Source: JAEUIA01 sp038330085 (GTDB lineage Bacteria; Planctomycetota; UBA1135; GCA-002686595). Taken from it: a DNA stretch of 31,593 nucleotides. Positions within the stretch are counted from its first letter, which is position 1; every line of letters starts with the position of its first letter. The translations under genes and the position numbers were made by a program. Shown piece by piece: positions 1 to 7,524 of this stretch. Below the pieces are notes generated by a model. The model saw nothing but the letters and a program-made list of their open reading frames with translations, searched no databases and had not been told where the DNA came from. The DNA lies in NCBI GenBank assembly GCA_038330085.1, contig JBBQNP010000045.1, forward strand, positions 1-31,593, in the 5' to 3' direction.

Positions 1-232
1 GGTCGGCTTGGACCATCAGGTAGCCGGGGTAGAGCTTCTTGTTCTTGACTCGTTTCTTCCCGTTCTTGAGGTCGGTGACCCGCTCGAACGGAACGAGCAC
101 TTGCGGCACGAGGTCCTGCACGCCGGCCATCTTGAGGCGCGTCAGCGCGTTGCGCGCGATGCTGTCCTCGCGACCGGACTGGCAGCGGACGAAGTACCAC
201 TTCATCTGGTGAGGTTGGGACATGGTGGGCAT
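1..232 (-). CDS. nusG: Transcription termination/antitermination protein NusG, N-terminal part (cut by window edge)
   Basis: Encodes the NGN domain of NusG, which binds RNA polymerase and modulates elongation, Rho termination and transcription-translation coupling. The translated start (MSQPHQMKWYFVRCQSGRED) has the family's WYxxR-xx-REDxI pattern and later KLYPGYLMVQ, the typical end of the first NGN half. Only about 77 residues are inside the window; the KOW domain lies beyond position 1. Two in-frame ATGs compete, at 232 and at 223; the residues between them are not family-typical, so 223 is equally possible. It follows secE by 17 nt at most, as in most bacteria, and is probably co-transcribed with secE and rpmG. 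Identification is from motifs and synteny; very likely correct. Confidence 0.93.
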   Translation of the reverse strand, partial: MPTMSQPHQMKWYFVRCQSGREDSIARNALTRLKMAGVQDLVPQVLVPFERVTDLKNGKKRVKNKKLYPGYLMVQAD

Positions 233-249
233 GCGCGTCTAGGCGGCTA

Positions 250-693
250 TCAGCCTCTCCCTGTGAGGACCTGCGTCGCGATCCGGCCGAGGAACCAGTC
301 CGCGCCGGCCAGGAACGCCATGAGGAATGCAACGCACACGATCACGACGATCGACGAGTTCACCGCTTCGGGAACCGACGGCCACGTGACCTTGCGCATC
401 TCGCTCTCGGTCTCGATCAGAAGGTCGGCGATCTTGGGCTTCTGCTCCCAACGGTAGAGCAACCACAAGAGTGCGCAGAGCACGGCGAGCGTGATGAGGA
501 AGGCACCGTTGAGCTCGATCCCCAAGATCGGGATCTTCCTCATGGACGGGACCAGCGGGGCGCCGAGCGAGGCCTTGAAGTACTTGAGCAGCACCTCGTT
601 GTGGAACGAGTAGCAGCCGTAGAACACGAGGACGCCCAACGTCCAGAACGTGACCAGACGCGCGAGTCGGCCCTGGTCTTTCTTGTACGCCAT
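250..693 (-). CDS. secE: Protein translocase subunit SecE, long form
   Basis: SecE clamps SecY in the inner-membrane Sec channel. The 147-residue protein has a first membrane span at about 12-28, a short loop, a second span at about 62-80, then the conserved amphipathic stretch ADLLIETESEMRKVTWPS (roughly 88-105), which is the SecE signature, and a final span at about 114-136. The first two spans are an N-terminal addition relative to minimal one-span SecE; E. coli SecE also has three spans. The layout and 'LIETESEMRKV' resemble planctomycete SecE as I remember it (inference). It lies between rpmG and nusG on the same strand, the usual gene neighbourhood. ATG at 693 is the only sensible start because it precedes the first span directly. 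Confidence 0.95.
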   Translation of the reverse strand: MAYKKDQGRLARLVTFWTLGVLVFYGCYSFHNEVLLKYFKASLGAPLVPSMRKIPILGIELNGAFLITLAVLCALLWLLYRWEQKPKIADLLIETESEMRKVTWPSVPEAVNSSIVVIVCVAFLMAFLAGADWFLGRIATQVLTGRG

Positions 694-760
694 CGGTGGT
701 GTCTCGTGGGGGGAAGGGAGGATGGAAGAAGTCGTTTGCCGTGCGCGCTGTGCGCGTGGG

Positions 761-919
761 CTAGAGCTTCTTCTCCTTGTGTGACGTGTGCTTGCGGCAG
801 AAGCGGCAGTACTTCGCCTTCTCGAGCTTGTAGGTCGCCTTGAGCCGCTTGTGCGTCGTGTAGTTCCGGTTGGAACACACGGTGCACTCGAGGAAGGCGA
901 AGCGTTCTTTGGTCTTCAT
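761..919 (-). CDS. rpmG: 50S ribosomal protein L33
   Basis: A 52-residue protein beginning MKTKERFAFLECTVCSNRNY and ending in a Lys-rich tail. It carries two CxxC pairs (Cys12/Cys15 and Cys38/Cys41), so it is the zinc-ribbon (C+) form of L33. L33 sits near the E site of the large ribosomal subunit. The gene lies between tuf and secE on the same strand, a common location for rpmG. The single ATG at 919 gives the family length (about 50-55 residues). All four zinc ligands are present. Recognition is secure. Confidence 0.95.
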   Translation of the reverse strand: MKTKERFAFLECTVCSNRNYTTHKRLKATYKLEKAKYCRFCRKHTSHKEKKL

Positions 920-961
920 GTCGCTCTGGATTGTGAGAGTGTGGCAGCTGTGCGCGTGATC

Positions 962-1014
962 AACGCCGCGCGCGGCGTTCCAGCATCAAGCGGCGCGTCG
1001 CATGGACGCGCCGC
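962..1014 (-). terminator. Two consecutive strong hairpins between tuf and rpmG
   Basis: Downstream of the tuf stop codon the minus strand forms a hairpin with a perfect 10-bp stem (GCGGCGCGTC at 990-999 against its complement at 1005-1014, 5-nt loop). It is followed by an 18-nt perfect palindrome AACGCCGCGCGCGGCGTT at 962-979. Neither is followed by a good U-tract, so this may be a weak or partial terminator, or a processing/attenuation site separating tuf from rpmG-secE-nusG. The structures are seen directly; the function is inferred. Confidence 0.5.
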
Positions 1015-1033
1015 ATGACGACCGGACGTTGGG

Positions 1034-2236
1034 CTACTTCAAGATCTTCGTGACGACTCCGGCGCCGACCGTGCGGCCACCTTCGCGGATCGCGAAGCGC
1101 AGCTGCTCGTCCATGGCGATCGGGGTGAGCAGCTCGACTTCCATCTTCACGTTGTCGCCAGGCATGCACATTTCGGCGCCGCCCATGAGCGTGGCCGTGC
1201 CGGTGACGTCGGTCGTGCGGAAGTAGAACTGCGGGCGGTAGCCCGAGAAGAACGGCGTGTGGCGGCCGCCTTCTTCCTTGGACAGCACGTACACCTCGGC
1301 CTCGAACTTCGTGTGCGGGGTGATCGTGCCGGGCTTGGCCACAACCATGCCGCGCTCGAGGTCATTGCGCTCGACGCCGCGCAGGAGGATGCCGACGTTG
1401 TCGCCCGCGAGGCCTTCGTCGAGCGACTTCTGGAACATCTCCACGCCGGTGCAAACCGACTTGAAGGTCTCCGGACGCAACCCGACGATCTCGACCGCTT
1501 CGCCGACCTTGACGCGGCCGCGGTCGATGCGACCCGTACCGACGGTGCCCCGACCGGAGATCGAGAACACGTCCTCGATGCACATCAGGAAGGGCTTGTC
1601 GACGATGCGCTCGGGCGTCGGGATGAACGAGTCGAGCGCGTTCATCAGCTCGTCGATGCAGGCGTTCGTCTTCTCGTCCGCGCCGCCCGATTCGAGCGCG
1701 GCCTTCGCCTGGCCGCGGATGATCGGGGTCTTCTCGCCGGGGAACTTGTACTTGTTGAGGAGGTCGCGGACTTCCATCTCGACGAGCTCGAGCAGCTCGG
1801 CGTCGTCGACGAGGTCGACCTTGTTCAGGAAGACCACGATGTGGGGCACGTTGACCTGACGGGCGAGCAGAACGTGCTCGCGCGTCTGCGGCATCGGGCC
1901 GTCCGCGGCGGACACGACCAGGATCGCGCCGTCCATCTGGGCGGCGCCCGTGATCATGTTCTTCACGAAGTCGGCGTGTCCCGGGCAGTCGACGTGCGCG
2001 TAGTGACGCGCCGGTGTCTCGTACTCGGTGTGCGAGGCCGCGATCGTGACCGTCTTGTCGGCCGAGCGGACCGTGCCGCCCTTGGTGATCTCGGCGTAGC
2101 TCTTCGCCTTGGTGCCGTTCTTGTGCGCCGAACGGGCAGCCATGGCCGCCGTCAGCGTGCTCTTGCCGTGGTCGATGTGACCGATGGTGCCGACGTTCAC
2201 GTGCGGCTTGGTGCGCTGAAAGACTTCCTTGGCCAT
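1034..2236 (-). CDS. tuf: Elongation factor Tu
   Basis: EF-Tu is the GTPase that delivers aminoacyl-tRNA to the ribosome. The 400-residue product shows G1 GHIDHGKST (about residues 18-26), G3 DCPGH, G4 NKVD and the C-terminal beta-barrel domains ending VGAGVVTKILK. The start is ATG at 2236 (MAKEVFQRTKPHVNVGTIGH), preceded by GAAGGAATC as ribosome binding site; the reading frame stays open upstream but the extra residues are not EF-Tu sequence. A tRNA gene ends about 200 nt upstream and tRNA-tuf co-transcription is likely, as for tufB in E. coli. Length and motifs are normal. One copy is visible; a second elsewhere in the genome cannot be judged. Confidence 0.98.
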   Translation of the reverse strand: MAKEVFQRTKPHVNVGTIGHIDHGKSTLTAAMAARSAHKNGTKAKSYAEITKGGTVRSADKTVTIAASHTEYETPARHYAHVDCPGHADFVKNMITGAAQMDGAILVVSAADGPMPQTREHVLLARQVNVPHIVVFLNKVDLVDDAELLELVEMEVRDLLNKYKFPGEKTPIIRGQAKAALESGGADEKTNACIDELMNALDSFIPTPERIVDKPFLMCIEDVFSISGRGTVGTGRIDRGRVKVGEAVEIVGLRPETFKSVCTGVEMFQKSLDEGLAGDNVGILLRGVERNDLERGMVVAKPGTITPHTKFEAEVYVLSKEEGGRHTPFFSGYRPQFYFRTTDVTGTATLMGGAEMCMPGDNVKMEVELLTPIAMDEQLRFAIREGGRTVGAGVVTKILK

Positions 2237-2339
2237 GATTCCTTCGAGGTTTCTGTTTGGGGCCTCTTGCCCAGGGTTGCGTTGTTGCGGACTGCTTGGT
2301 GGTTGTGGGTGCTGGATCGACTCCGCGAAGGCTCGCGGC

Positions 2340-2358
2340 ACGGTCCGATAGGGACCGT
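2340..2358 (-). other. Small hairpin in the tRNA-tuf spacer
   Basis: A perfect 7-bp stem (ACGGTCC / GGACCGT) with a 5-nt loop lies in the spacer between tRNA-Thr(GGT) and tuf. There is no U-tract after it. It may be a processing site or part of the tuf leader; nothing else recognisable is in this roughly 200-nt spacer. Confidence 0.3.
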
Positions 2359-2433
2359 CGCTGACACGGCGCGCGCGTCAGCGGTCAGGTTGTCGAGTTG
2401 TGAGTTTTGTGATCTGCGTGAGAGCGAATGTGG

Positions 2434-2509
<76 letters not shown>

Positions 2510-2624
2510 CGGGCCGGTGTGGCACGGGCCTGTTCGCGGCGAGGACTTCCTGCTCGTTTCTGGCGGATGCTGCGCGGTCGACTTGCGCTCGTGGTCACCG
2601 ATGCCCGGCTCGCGCGGTCGATGA

Positions 2625-2698
2625 TGGAGCGGGCGATGGGAATCGAACCCACGTGTGCAGCTTGGAAGGCTGCCGTTCTACCATTGAACTACGCCCGC
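2625..2698 (-). tRNA. tRNA-Gly (anticodon TCC)
   Basis: Cloverleaf on the minus strand: acceptor GCGGGCG with CGCCCGC, anticodon stem GCAGC/GCTGC with loop CTTCCAA (anticodon TCC), T-arm GGGTTCGATTCCC and encoded CCA at 2625-2627. It is the third tRNA of the four-tRNA cluster, at the glyT position of the E. coli order. Confidence 0.96.
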
Positions 2699-2982
2699 GA
2701 AAGCGGGACGGCGAACTCCGCCGCTACTGCACGCTGCCGAAGCGGAATGGCGAACGACGACGAGTGTGGTCTGAACTAGGTTGCATTCTCGATTGAGTTC
2801 CCCTCGATGAAGGGCGCCCTCTCTAGTACGCAATCGCCGTTCTTGTACCTGCCTGCGTCAGCCAGGACTCCGAGACCCGTTGAGGATTGCAGTCAGTCAG
2901 TCGAACTGGGCACCAGACGGATTCGGATCGCCGTGAGCAGGACGAATCAGGGGGAATGGACACGAGCGACGCAACGTGGTGG

Positions 2983-3067
2983 TGGTGGGGAGAGGCGGAT
3001 TCGAACCGCCGAAGGCTGAGCCACCAGATTTACAGTCTGGCCCGTTTGGCCGCTCCGGAATCTCCCC
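2983..3067 (-). tRNA. tRNA-Tyr (anticodon GTA)
   Basis: A class II tRNA of 85 nt with a long variable arm. Acceptor GGGGAGA pairs with TCTCCCC, the anticodon stem is CCAGA/TCTGG with loop CTGTAAA (anticodon GTA), T-arm GCGGTTCGAATCCGC, discriminator A and encoded CCA at 2983-2985. The 284-nt spacer to tRNA-Gly holds no gene I can recognise. Confidence 0.96.
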
Positions 3068-3329
3068 TCCGGCGGGCACATGCCGACGCGACGCGCGCGA
3101 CGACATCGTGGTGGTCTGGTCCTCGGGTCCAAGCGCCGGCCCGTACCACGCGAAGCATGACGCTCCGCATGACGGCCCAGCTCCCTGAGTCATCCTCGAA
3201 ATGGATCTCGTTGGTAGGGAACGGTCGGCAAGTCGGTCGAACGCGACGCGATCGTCGCGCGCTCGAGCTGCCGCGCCATCTGTGGTCATCTCGATCCAGG
3301 ACGTGGAAGCGACACCGGCAGGCCCGTGT

Positions 3330-3405
3330 TGGAGCCAGCGGCGGGACTTGAACCCGCAACCACCTGATTACAAATCAGGTGCTCTGCCAATTGAGCTACG
3401 CTGGC
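3330..3405 (-). tRNA. tRNA-Thr (anticodon TGT)
   Basis: Cloverleaf on the minus strand: acceptor GCCAGCG with CGCTGGC, D-arm TAGCTCAATTGGCAGAGC, anticodon stem CCTGA/TCAGG with loop TTTGTAA (anticodon TGT), T-arm GCGGGTTCAAGTCCCGC and encoded CCA at 3330-3332. It is the first gene of the tRNA-tuf cluster. The 262-nt spacer to tRNA-Tyr shows no other gene. Confidence 0.96.
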
Positions 3406-3495
3406 GTTGCGGCCACCGTTCGCCCCATCGTCAGACCGATGCCACTCCATCGCCTGAGGATCTGGAGGAACCCTGGACGGCGAAGTGAGCGGGAC

Positions 3496-3523
3496 AGAAT
3501 ACGGTTGGCGACCCCCTCGTCAA
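3496..3523 (-). promoter_or_regulatory. Probable sigma70 promoter of the tRNA-tuf cluster
   Basis: On the minus strand TTGACG (3518-3523) is followed after 16 nt by TATTCT (3496-3501), about 90 nt upstream of the first tRNA. This is close to the -35/-10 consensus, unusual in such GC-rich surroundings, and placed where a strong stable-RNA promoter is expected. Inferred from sequence only. Confidence 0.6.
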
Positions 3524-3581
3524 GCCCGGGACCGGAATCCGCCTCGCACCCTGCCCCCCGACTGCCCCACCACCCTCCCTT

Positions 3582-4748
3582 TCACACGCGTCGAAGCTGT
3601 TCGCGGAACCCCGCGACCGCACGCTCGACCTCGCCGATCGAGTCGCCGCCGAACTTGGCCAAGAATGCCGCCGTGAGTTCGAGCGCGACGACAGCCTCCC
3701 CCACGACGCTCGCCGCAGGGACGGACGTCACGTCCGACCTTTGCCACGTCGCCGGCACGCCCTCCAACGTCTCGAAGTCCACCGTGGGCAATCCGCGCCT
3801 CAACGTCGGGATCGGCTTCATGGCGGTCCGAACCACCAGCGGCTCGCCCGTCGTCATCCCGCCCTCCAATCCGCCCGATCGCCCGCTCGTCCGCCGGTAT
3901 CGCGATCCGAACGGACCCGTTCCGCCTTCCGCGCCTTCGATCGGATCGTGCGCCTCCGACCCCATCCTCCTGGCCGTCTCGAACCCCAGGCCGAACTCGA
4001 CCCCCTTCATGGCGGGGATCGAGAACAAGGCGCCGCCGATCCTGGACGTCAGCCGTTCCGGCCCGCTGTTGTAGCTCCCGAGCCCCGGCGGCAAGCCCAT
4101 CGCGCGCACTTCGAAGATTCCGCCCAGCGTGTCGCCACCCGCTTTCGCCTCATCGACGCGCGCGGTCATCCGGACATCGACGGCGGAATCCACTGCGTGG
4201 AAGGGGCTCTGCGCCCTGCGTGCCTCCCGCTCCGCGCGCGCACCAGCGAACGCCGACTCGACCGCTCGAGCATCGACCGCGATCCCACCCAGCTCGACGA
4301 CGTGCGCGAACACTTCCACGTCGAACCGCTCGAGCACCTGCCGCGCGATCGCCGCGCAGGCCACGCGCGTCGCCGTCTCTCTCGCGCTCGCCCTCTCCAG
4401 TACCGCCCTTGGATCCCGATGCCCGTGCTTCATGCAACCGGCCAAATCTGCGTGTCCGGGTCGCGGGTTCTTCGGCACCGGCAGATCCTCGATCGTCGCG
4501 TCCGCATTGCGGATCACGAACGCGATCGGCGATCCGAGCGTGACACCCCCGCGCGTTCCGGACAGCAACTCCACCCGGTCCTTCTCGAGCTTCATCCGGC
4601 CGCCGCGGCCATATCCGCCCTGCCTGCGCGCCAACTCCGCATCCACGCGTTCGATCGACAACTCCATCCCCGACGGCAACCCTTCGACGATTCCGACGAG
4701 CGCCTTCCCGTGTGATTCGCCCGCCGTCGTCCAGCGCAACACGCTCAC
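3582..4748 (-). CDS. aroC: Chorismate synthase
   Basis: Catalyses the last shikimate-pathway step, EPSP to chorismate, with reduced FMN. The product (388 residues) begins (V)SVLRWTTAGESHG, the conserved AroC N-terminus. It also has RRQGGYGRGGRM, GTRGGVTLGSPI, the MKHGHRDPRAVLERASARET block that binds FMN and substrate, and the later SRIGGALFSIPAMKGVEFG segment. The chosen start is GTG at 4748, which overlaps the stop codon of the upstream receiver-domain gene as GTGA. The frame continues to an ATG at 4781 inside that gene, but the added residues are not family-like. Translational coupling to the receiver gene is therefore likely. Identity is secure; the start is fairly secure. Confidence 0.95.
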   Translation of the reverse strand: MSVLRWTTAGESHGKALVGIVEGLPSGMELSIERVDAELARRQGGYGRGGRMKLEKDRVELLSGTRGGVTLGSPIAFVIRNADATIEDLPVPKNPRPGHADLAGCMKHGHRDPRAVLERASARETATRVACAAIARQVLERFDVEVFAHVVELGGIAVDARAVESAFAGARAEREARRAQSPFHAVDSAVDVRMTARVDEAKAGGDTLGGIFEVRAMGLPPGLGSYNSGPERLTSRIGGALFSIPAMKGVEFGLGFETARRMGSEAHDPIEGAEGGTGPFGSRYRRTSGRSGGLEGGMTTGEPLVVRTAMKPIPTLRRGLPTVDFETLEGVPATWQRSDVTSVPAASVVGEAVVALELTAAFLAKFGGDSIGEVERAVAGFREQLRRV

Positions 4749-5191
4749 GCGTCGTCCTCGAACGAGCGCACTTCCACCCACCCGTCCTCATCGTCGACCG
4801 CGCCTGCCGCAACCTTCTTCACCTCGGACAACCCGGCCAGTGCCGCTTCGATGCGCGCTTCGAGCATCGCGAAGTCGAACGGCTTGCGCAGCAAACCGAT
4901 GACGCCCGGAATCCCCAGCAGCCGTTCCTCCAACTCCGCGTCCACGTACCCGGACACGATCAACGTCGGCGGCAACACACCTTCCGCCGCCAACTTCGGC
5001 AGCTCCTCATCCGCCCGCTCGATACCCAAGTCGACGTCCGAGAGCATCAAATCGGGCACTCCACCACCAAGCTCCGCACGCGCCGCAACGAACGATCGAG
5101 CTACGCGCACCACATGCCCCCGCTTCCGCAGGAAGAACGCGACGAGATCCGCAATCCGCCGGTCGTCATCCACGAGGAGCAAGTCGCTCAT
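4745..5191 (-). CDS. Stand-alone response-regulator receiver (REC) protein
   Basis: A single CheY-like receiver domain of 148 residues, with no recognisable output domain. It has the acidic pocket (VDDD, residues 7-10), the probable phospho-acceptor Asp52 in DLMLSDVDLG, Ser80 in IVSGY and Lys103 in LRKPFD. After about residue 125 comes a short acidic tail (VDDEDGWVEVRSFEDDA) of unknown role. The start at 5191 is preceded by GAGAAGGTGGGC, a reasonable ribosome binding site; an upstream in-frame ATG adds residues unlike a REC domain. No histidine kinase is nearby. The stop codon overlaps the aroC start (GTGA), tying its expression to aroC. Its partner kinase and target are unknown. Confidence 0.88.
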   Translation of the reverse strand: MSDLLLVDDDRRIADLVAFFLRKRGHVVRVARSFVAARAELGGGVPDLMLSDVDLGIERADEELPKLAAEGVLPPTLIVSGYVDAELEERLLGIPGVIGLLRKPFDFAMLEARIEAALAGLSEVKKVAAGAVDDEDGWVEVRSFEDDA

Positions 5192-5269
5192 GCCCACCTT
5201 CTCGCCTGCGATCGCCGCGCCGTCAACAAACCCCTGAGACACTCGTTGATCCGGCGATGCTCTACGTGA

Positions 5270-5374
5270 CCCCTAGATAGCCGACCGGCGCGAACCGTGA
5301 CCGGTACCCCGGTCGCGATTCGCGCCGGCCGGAACCGCGCCGTAGGCGCGGAACATCTCGCCGGGCCTGGGTGT
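5270..5374 (-). repeat. Structured dispersed repeat, copy 1 (downstream of mutS2)
   Basis: Read on the minus strand just after the mutS2 stop, this segment matches 19308-19407 (plus). Shared core: GATGTTCCGCGCC-TAC-GGCGCGGTTCC, i.e. a 7-bp hairpin at 5335-5351, then a long imperfect hairpin at 5285-5328 with a GGTA loop, then TCGGCTA. The long stem has about 18 pairs plus one mismatch and one G-T pair. Both copies lie immediately 3' of a gene and in the same orientation to it. It could act as a terminator, a mobile palindromic element or a structured RNA; function unknown. Confidence 0.75.
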
Positions 5375-5394
5375 TCCCCTTCGCGTCGAGCTGT

Positions 5395-7524
5395 CTACCG
5401 CGACTCGTACGCCGTCACCTCATCAAACGACACCGTCATGCTCTTCCCCCCCAGCAACACCTTCACTTCCTTCTTCTTCGCGTCCACCTTCTGCACCGCG
5501 ACCCTCTGCTTGAACCTCGGCAGATACACAAAGCTCCCCTTGTCCAACCCCGCCAGGAACGTCGCCCGCCGGTCCGAGAACGCCGCGCCCGACAGTTCCG
5601 CATCGAGCTGATTCACCGCATCCTCGAGCGACTTGCGCAGGTTGGCCGGCACCTGTGCCAGCAACGGCAGGATCCCCTCGATCCTCTTCCTCCCCGCCCT
5701 GACCCGATCCTCGATCGACCGCTGCGCCTCGGCCTCGAGCATCTCACCCTTGCGGTCGATCGCGGCTTTCTGAACCTCGATCTCGCGCGTCGCCTTCTGT
5801 GCATCTTCCAGCCGCGACTCCGCCTCACCTCTCACCCTCTCCGCCTGCGTCCGCGCATGACGCATGTCCGCCATCAACTTCTGCACGTCCGCATCTCTGC
5901 GCACCAACCTGCCGTGCGCGCGATCGATCAACTTCCCCGGCAACCCCAACCTCCGCGCAATCACCAACGCCCCCGACTCCCCGGGCGTCCCGACCAACAG
6001 CTTGTACTTCGGTGACAACGTCTTGGCGTCGAACTCCACGCACCCGTTCTCCGCGCGCGGATGCCTGAACGCGAACTCCTTCAACTTCCCGATGTGAGTC
6101 GACGCCAACGTCGGAGCCCCCTTCTCCATCAGCATCTCCAAGATCGCCTCCGACAACGCCGCGCCCTCATCCGGATCCGTCCCGCCTCCCAACTCATCCA
6201 ACAAACACAACACCCTTGGCCCCGCTCGCTCGAGCCCGCTCTTGATGCGCACCAAGTGCGAGCTGAAGGTCGACAAGCTCTGGCTGATCTCCTGTTCGTC
6301 GCCGATGTCCGCGACGATCCCCTCGTACAGCGGCACCACCGAGCCCTCGCTGCACGGAAACGGCAGCCCGCACCGCGCGAACAACCCGGCCAACCCGGCC
6401 GTCTTCAGCGCGAGCGTTTTCCCGCCCGTGTTCGGCCCCGTGATGATCAACAGGTCGAAGTCGCCGCCCAACCGGATGTCGATCGGCTGTACCTCGAACA
6501 ACCGTCCCAACCGCAACTGCTCGAGCAACAAGGGATGCCGTGCGCTCCTCAGCACCAACCCCTGCGCCGCGCCCCGCTCGCCCGACAACCCCAACACCTG
6601 CGCACCACTCTCCGCCGCGAAACGCGCCCCGATCAGCGCAATTTCCAGCCTCGCGAGCCTCTCCGCCGCTTCGCGAATCGCATCGTCTTCCTTCAAGATC
6701 GCGCGCGTCAGCTCCAACAAGATCAGCTCGACCTCGCGCCGCTCACTCGCCTCGAGATCGCCCGCCTTGTTGCCGAGTGCAACCACCTCGCGCGGCTCGA
6801 CGAACACCGTCTCACCCGTCTGCGAACGGTCGTGCACGATGCCCGGCACCCGGCCCTGGCTCTTCGACTTCACCGCGAGCGCAGGCCTCCCGCCTCTCCT
6901 CTGCGGCGCCGTGTCGGACAGCACCACCTTGATCTCGGGCTTCGCGATCAGCCCCCGCAAGATCTTGTCGATCTGTCCCGCGACCTCGCTCGATTCGCGT
7001 CTCAGCCTGAGCAACAACGGCGAAGCGTCGTCCCGCACCCTTCCGCGGTCGTCGACGGTCGCGCGCAGTTTCTTCACCAACGGCTCGAAGTCCGGCATTC
7101 CCGTCGCGAGCTCACCGAGCGCCGGACAGTCCTTCGCGCGCGCGAACAACCACTCCGACAACCTCTCGACCGCTTCGAAGAAGTGGCGCAGAACCAAGAT
7201 CGCTTCGTCCTCGAGCGCGCGCCCCGCCGTGTGCGCGTGATCCAGCGCCGGCAGCGGATCGGACACGCCCGTCATGGACGGTGCGCCGCCCTCGCGCACG
7301 AGCATGATCATCTCTTCCGCGCGACGCAGCGCCCTGCGCGTCGCGTCGTCGTGCAACGGAACCAGCGAGCGCAACGCGCGCAAACCCAGCGAGGTCTGTG
7401 CGAATCGCTCGAGCGTCGCGATGACCTCGTCGAAGTCGAGAGCGCGCGCCGCGAACGCGTCGAGGCGCTCCGCTCTGCGCTGCGAGAGCTTGGTCGAGCC
7501 AGCGTTCACTTCGTGCGACGACAT
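5395..7524 (-). CDS. mutS2: MutS2 family ATPase without Smr domain
   Basis: MutS2 proteins are MutS-like ATPases; in Bacillus MutS2 acts on collided ribosomes, and in other species it suppresses recombination. The 709-residue protein has the MutS2 core and lever helices, Walker A GPNTGGKT (363-370), Walker B LLDELGGGTD (441-450), STH (about 475-477), then a long charged coiled coil (about 530-640). A C-terminal KOW-like segment (about 655-709) ends FDEVTAYESR. The C-terminal Smr nuclease domain of the classical protein (about 785 residues in B. subtilis) is absent: the stop follows the KOW-like part directly. Start ATG at 7524 (MSSHEVNAGSTKLSQRRAER) overlaps the 3' end of the glycosyltransferase gene by 19 nt; the longer open frame upstream is not MutS2-like. 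Confidence 0.93.
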   Translation of the reverse strand: MSSHEVNAGSTKLSQRRAERLDAFAARALDFDEVIATLERFAQTSLGLRALRSLVPLHDDATRRALRRAEEMIMLVREGGAPSMTGVSDPLPALDHAHTAGRALEDEAILVLRHFFEAVERLSEWLFARAKDCPALGELATGMPDFEPLVKKLRATVDDRGRVRDDASPLLLRLRRESSEVAGQIDKILRGLIAKPEIKVVLSDTAPQRRGGRPALAVKSKSQGRVPGIVHDRSQTGETVFVEPREVVALGNKAGDLEASERREVELILLELTRAILKEDDAIREAAERLARLEIALIGARFAAESGAQVLGLSGERGAAQGLVLRSARHPLLLEQLRLGRLFEVQPIDIRLGGDFDLLIITGPNTGGKTLALKTAGLAGLFARCGLPFPCSEGSVVPLYEGIVADIGDEQEISQSLSTFSSHLVRIKSGLERAGPRVLCLLDELGGGTDPDEGAALSEAILEMLMEKGAPTLASTHIGKLKEFAFRHPRAENGCVEFDAKTLSPKYKLLVGTPGESGALVIARRLGLPGKLIDRAHGRLVRRDADVQKLMADMRHARTQAERVRGEAESRLEDAQKATREIEVQKAAIDRKGEMLEAEAQRSIEDRVRAGRKRIEGILPLLAQVPANLRKSLEDAVNQLDAELSGAAFSDRRATFLAGLDKGSFVYLPRFKQRVAVQKVDAKKKEVKVLLGGKSMTVSFDEVTAYESR

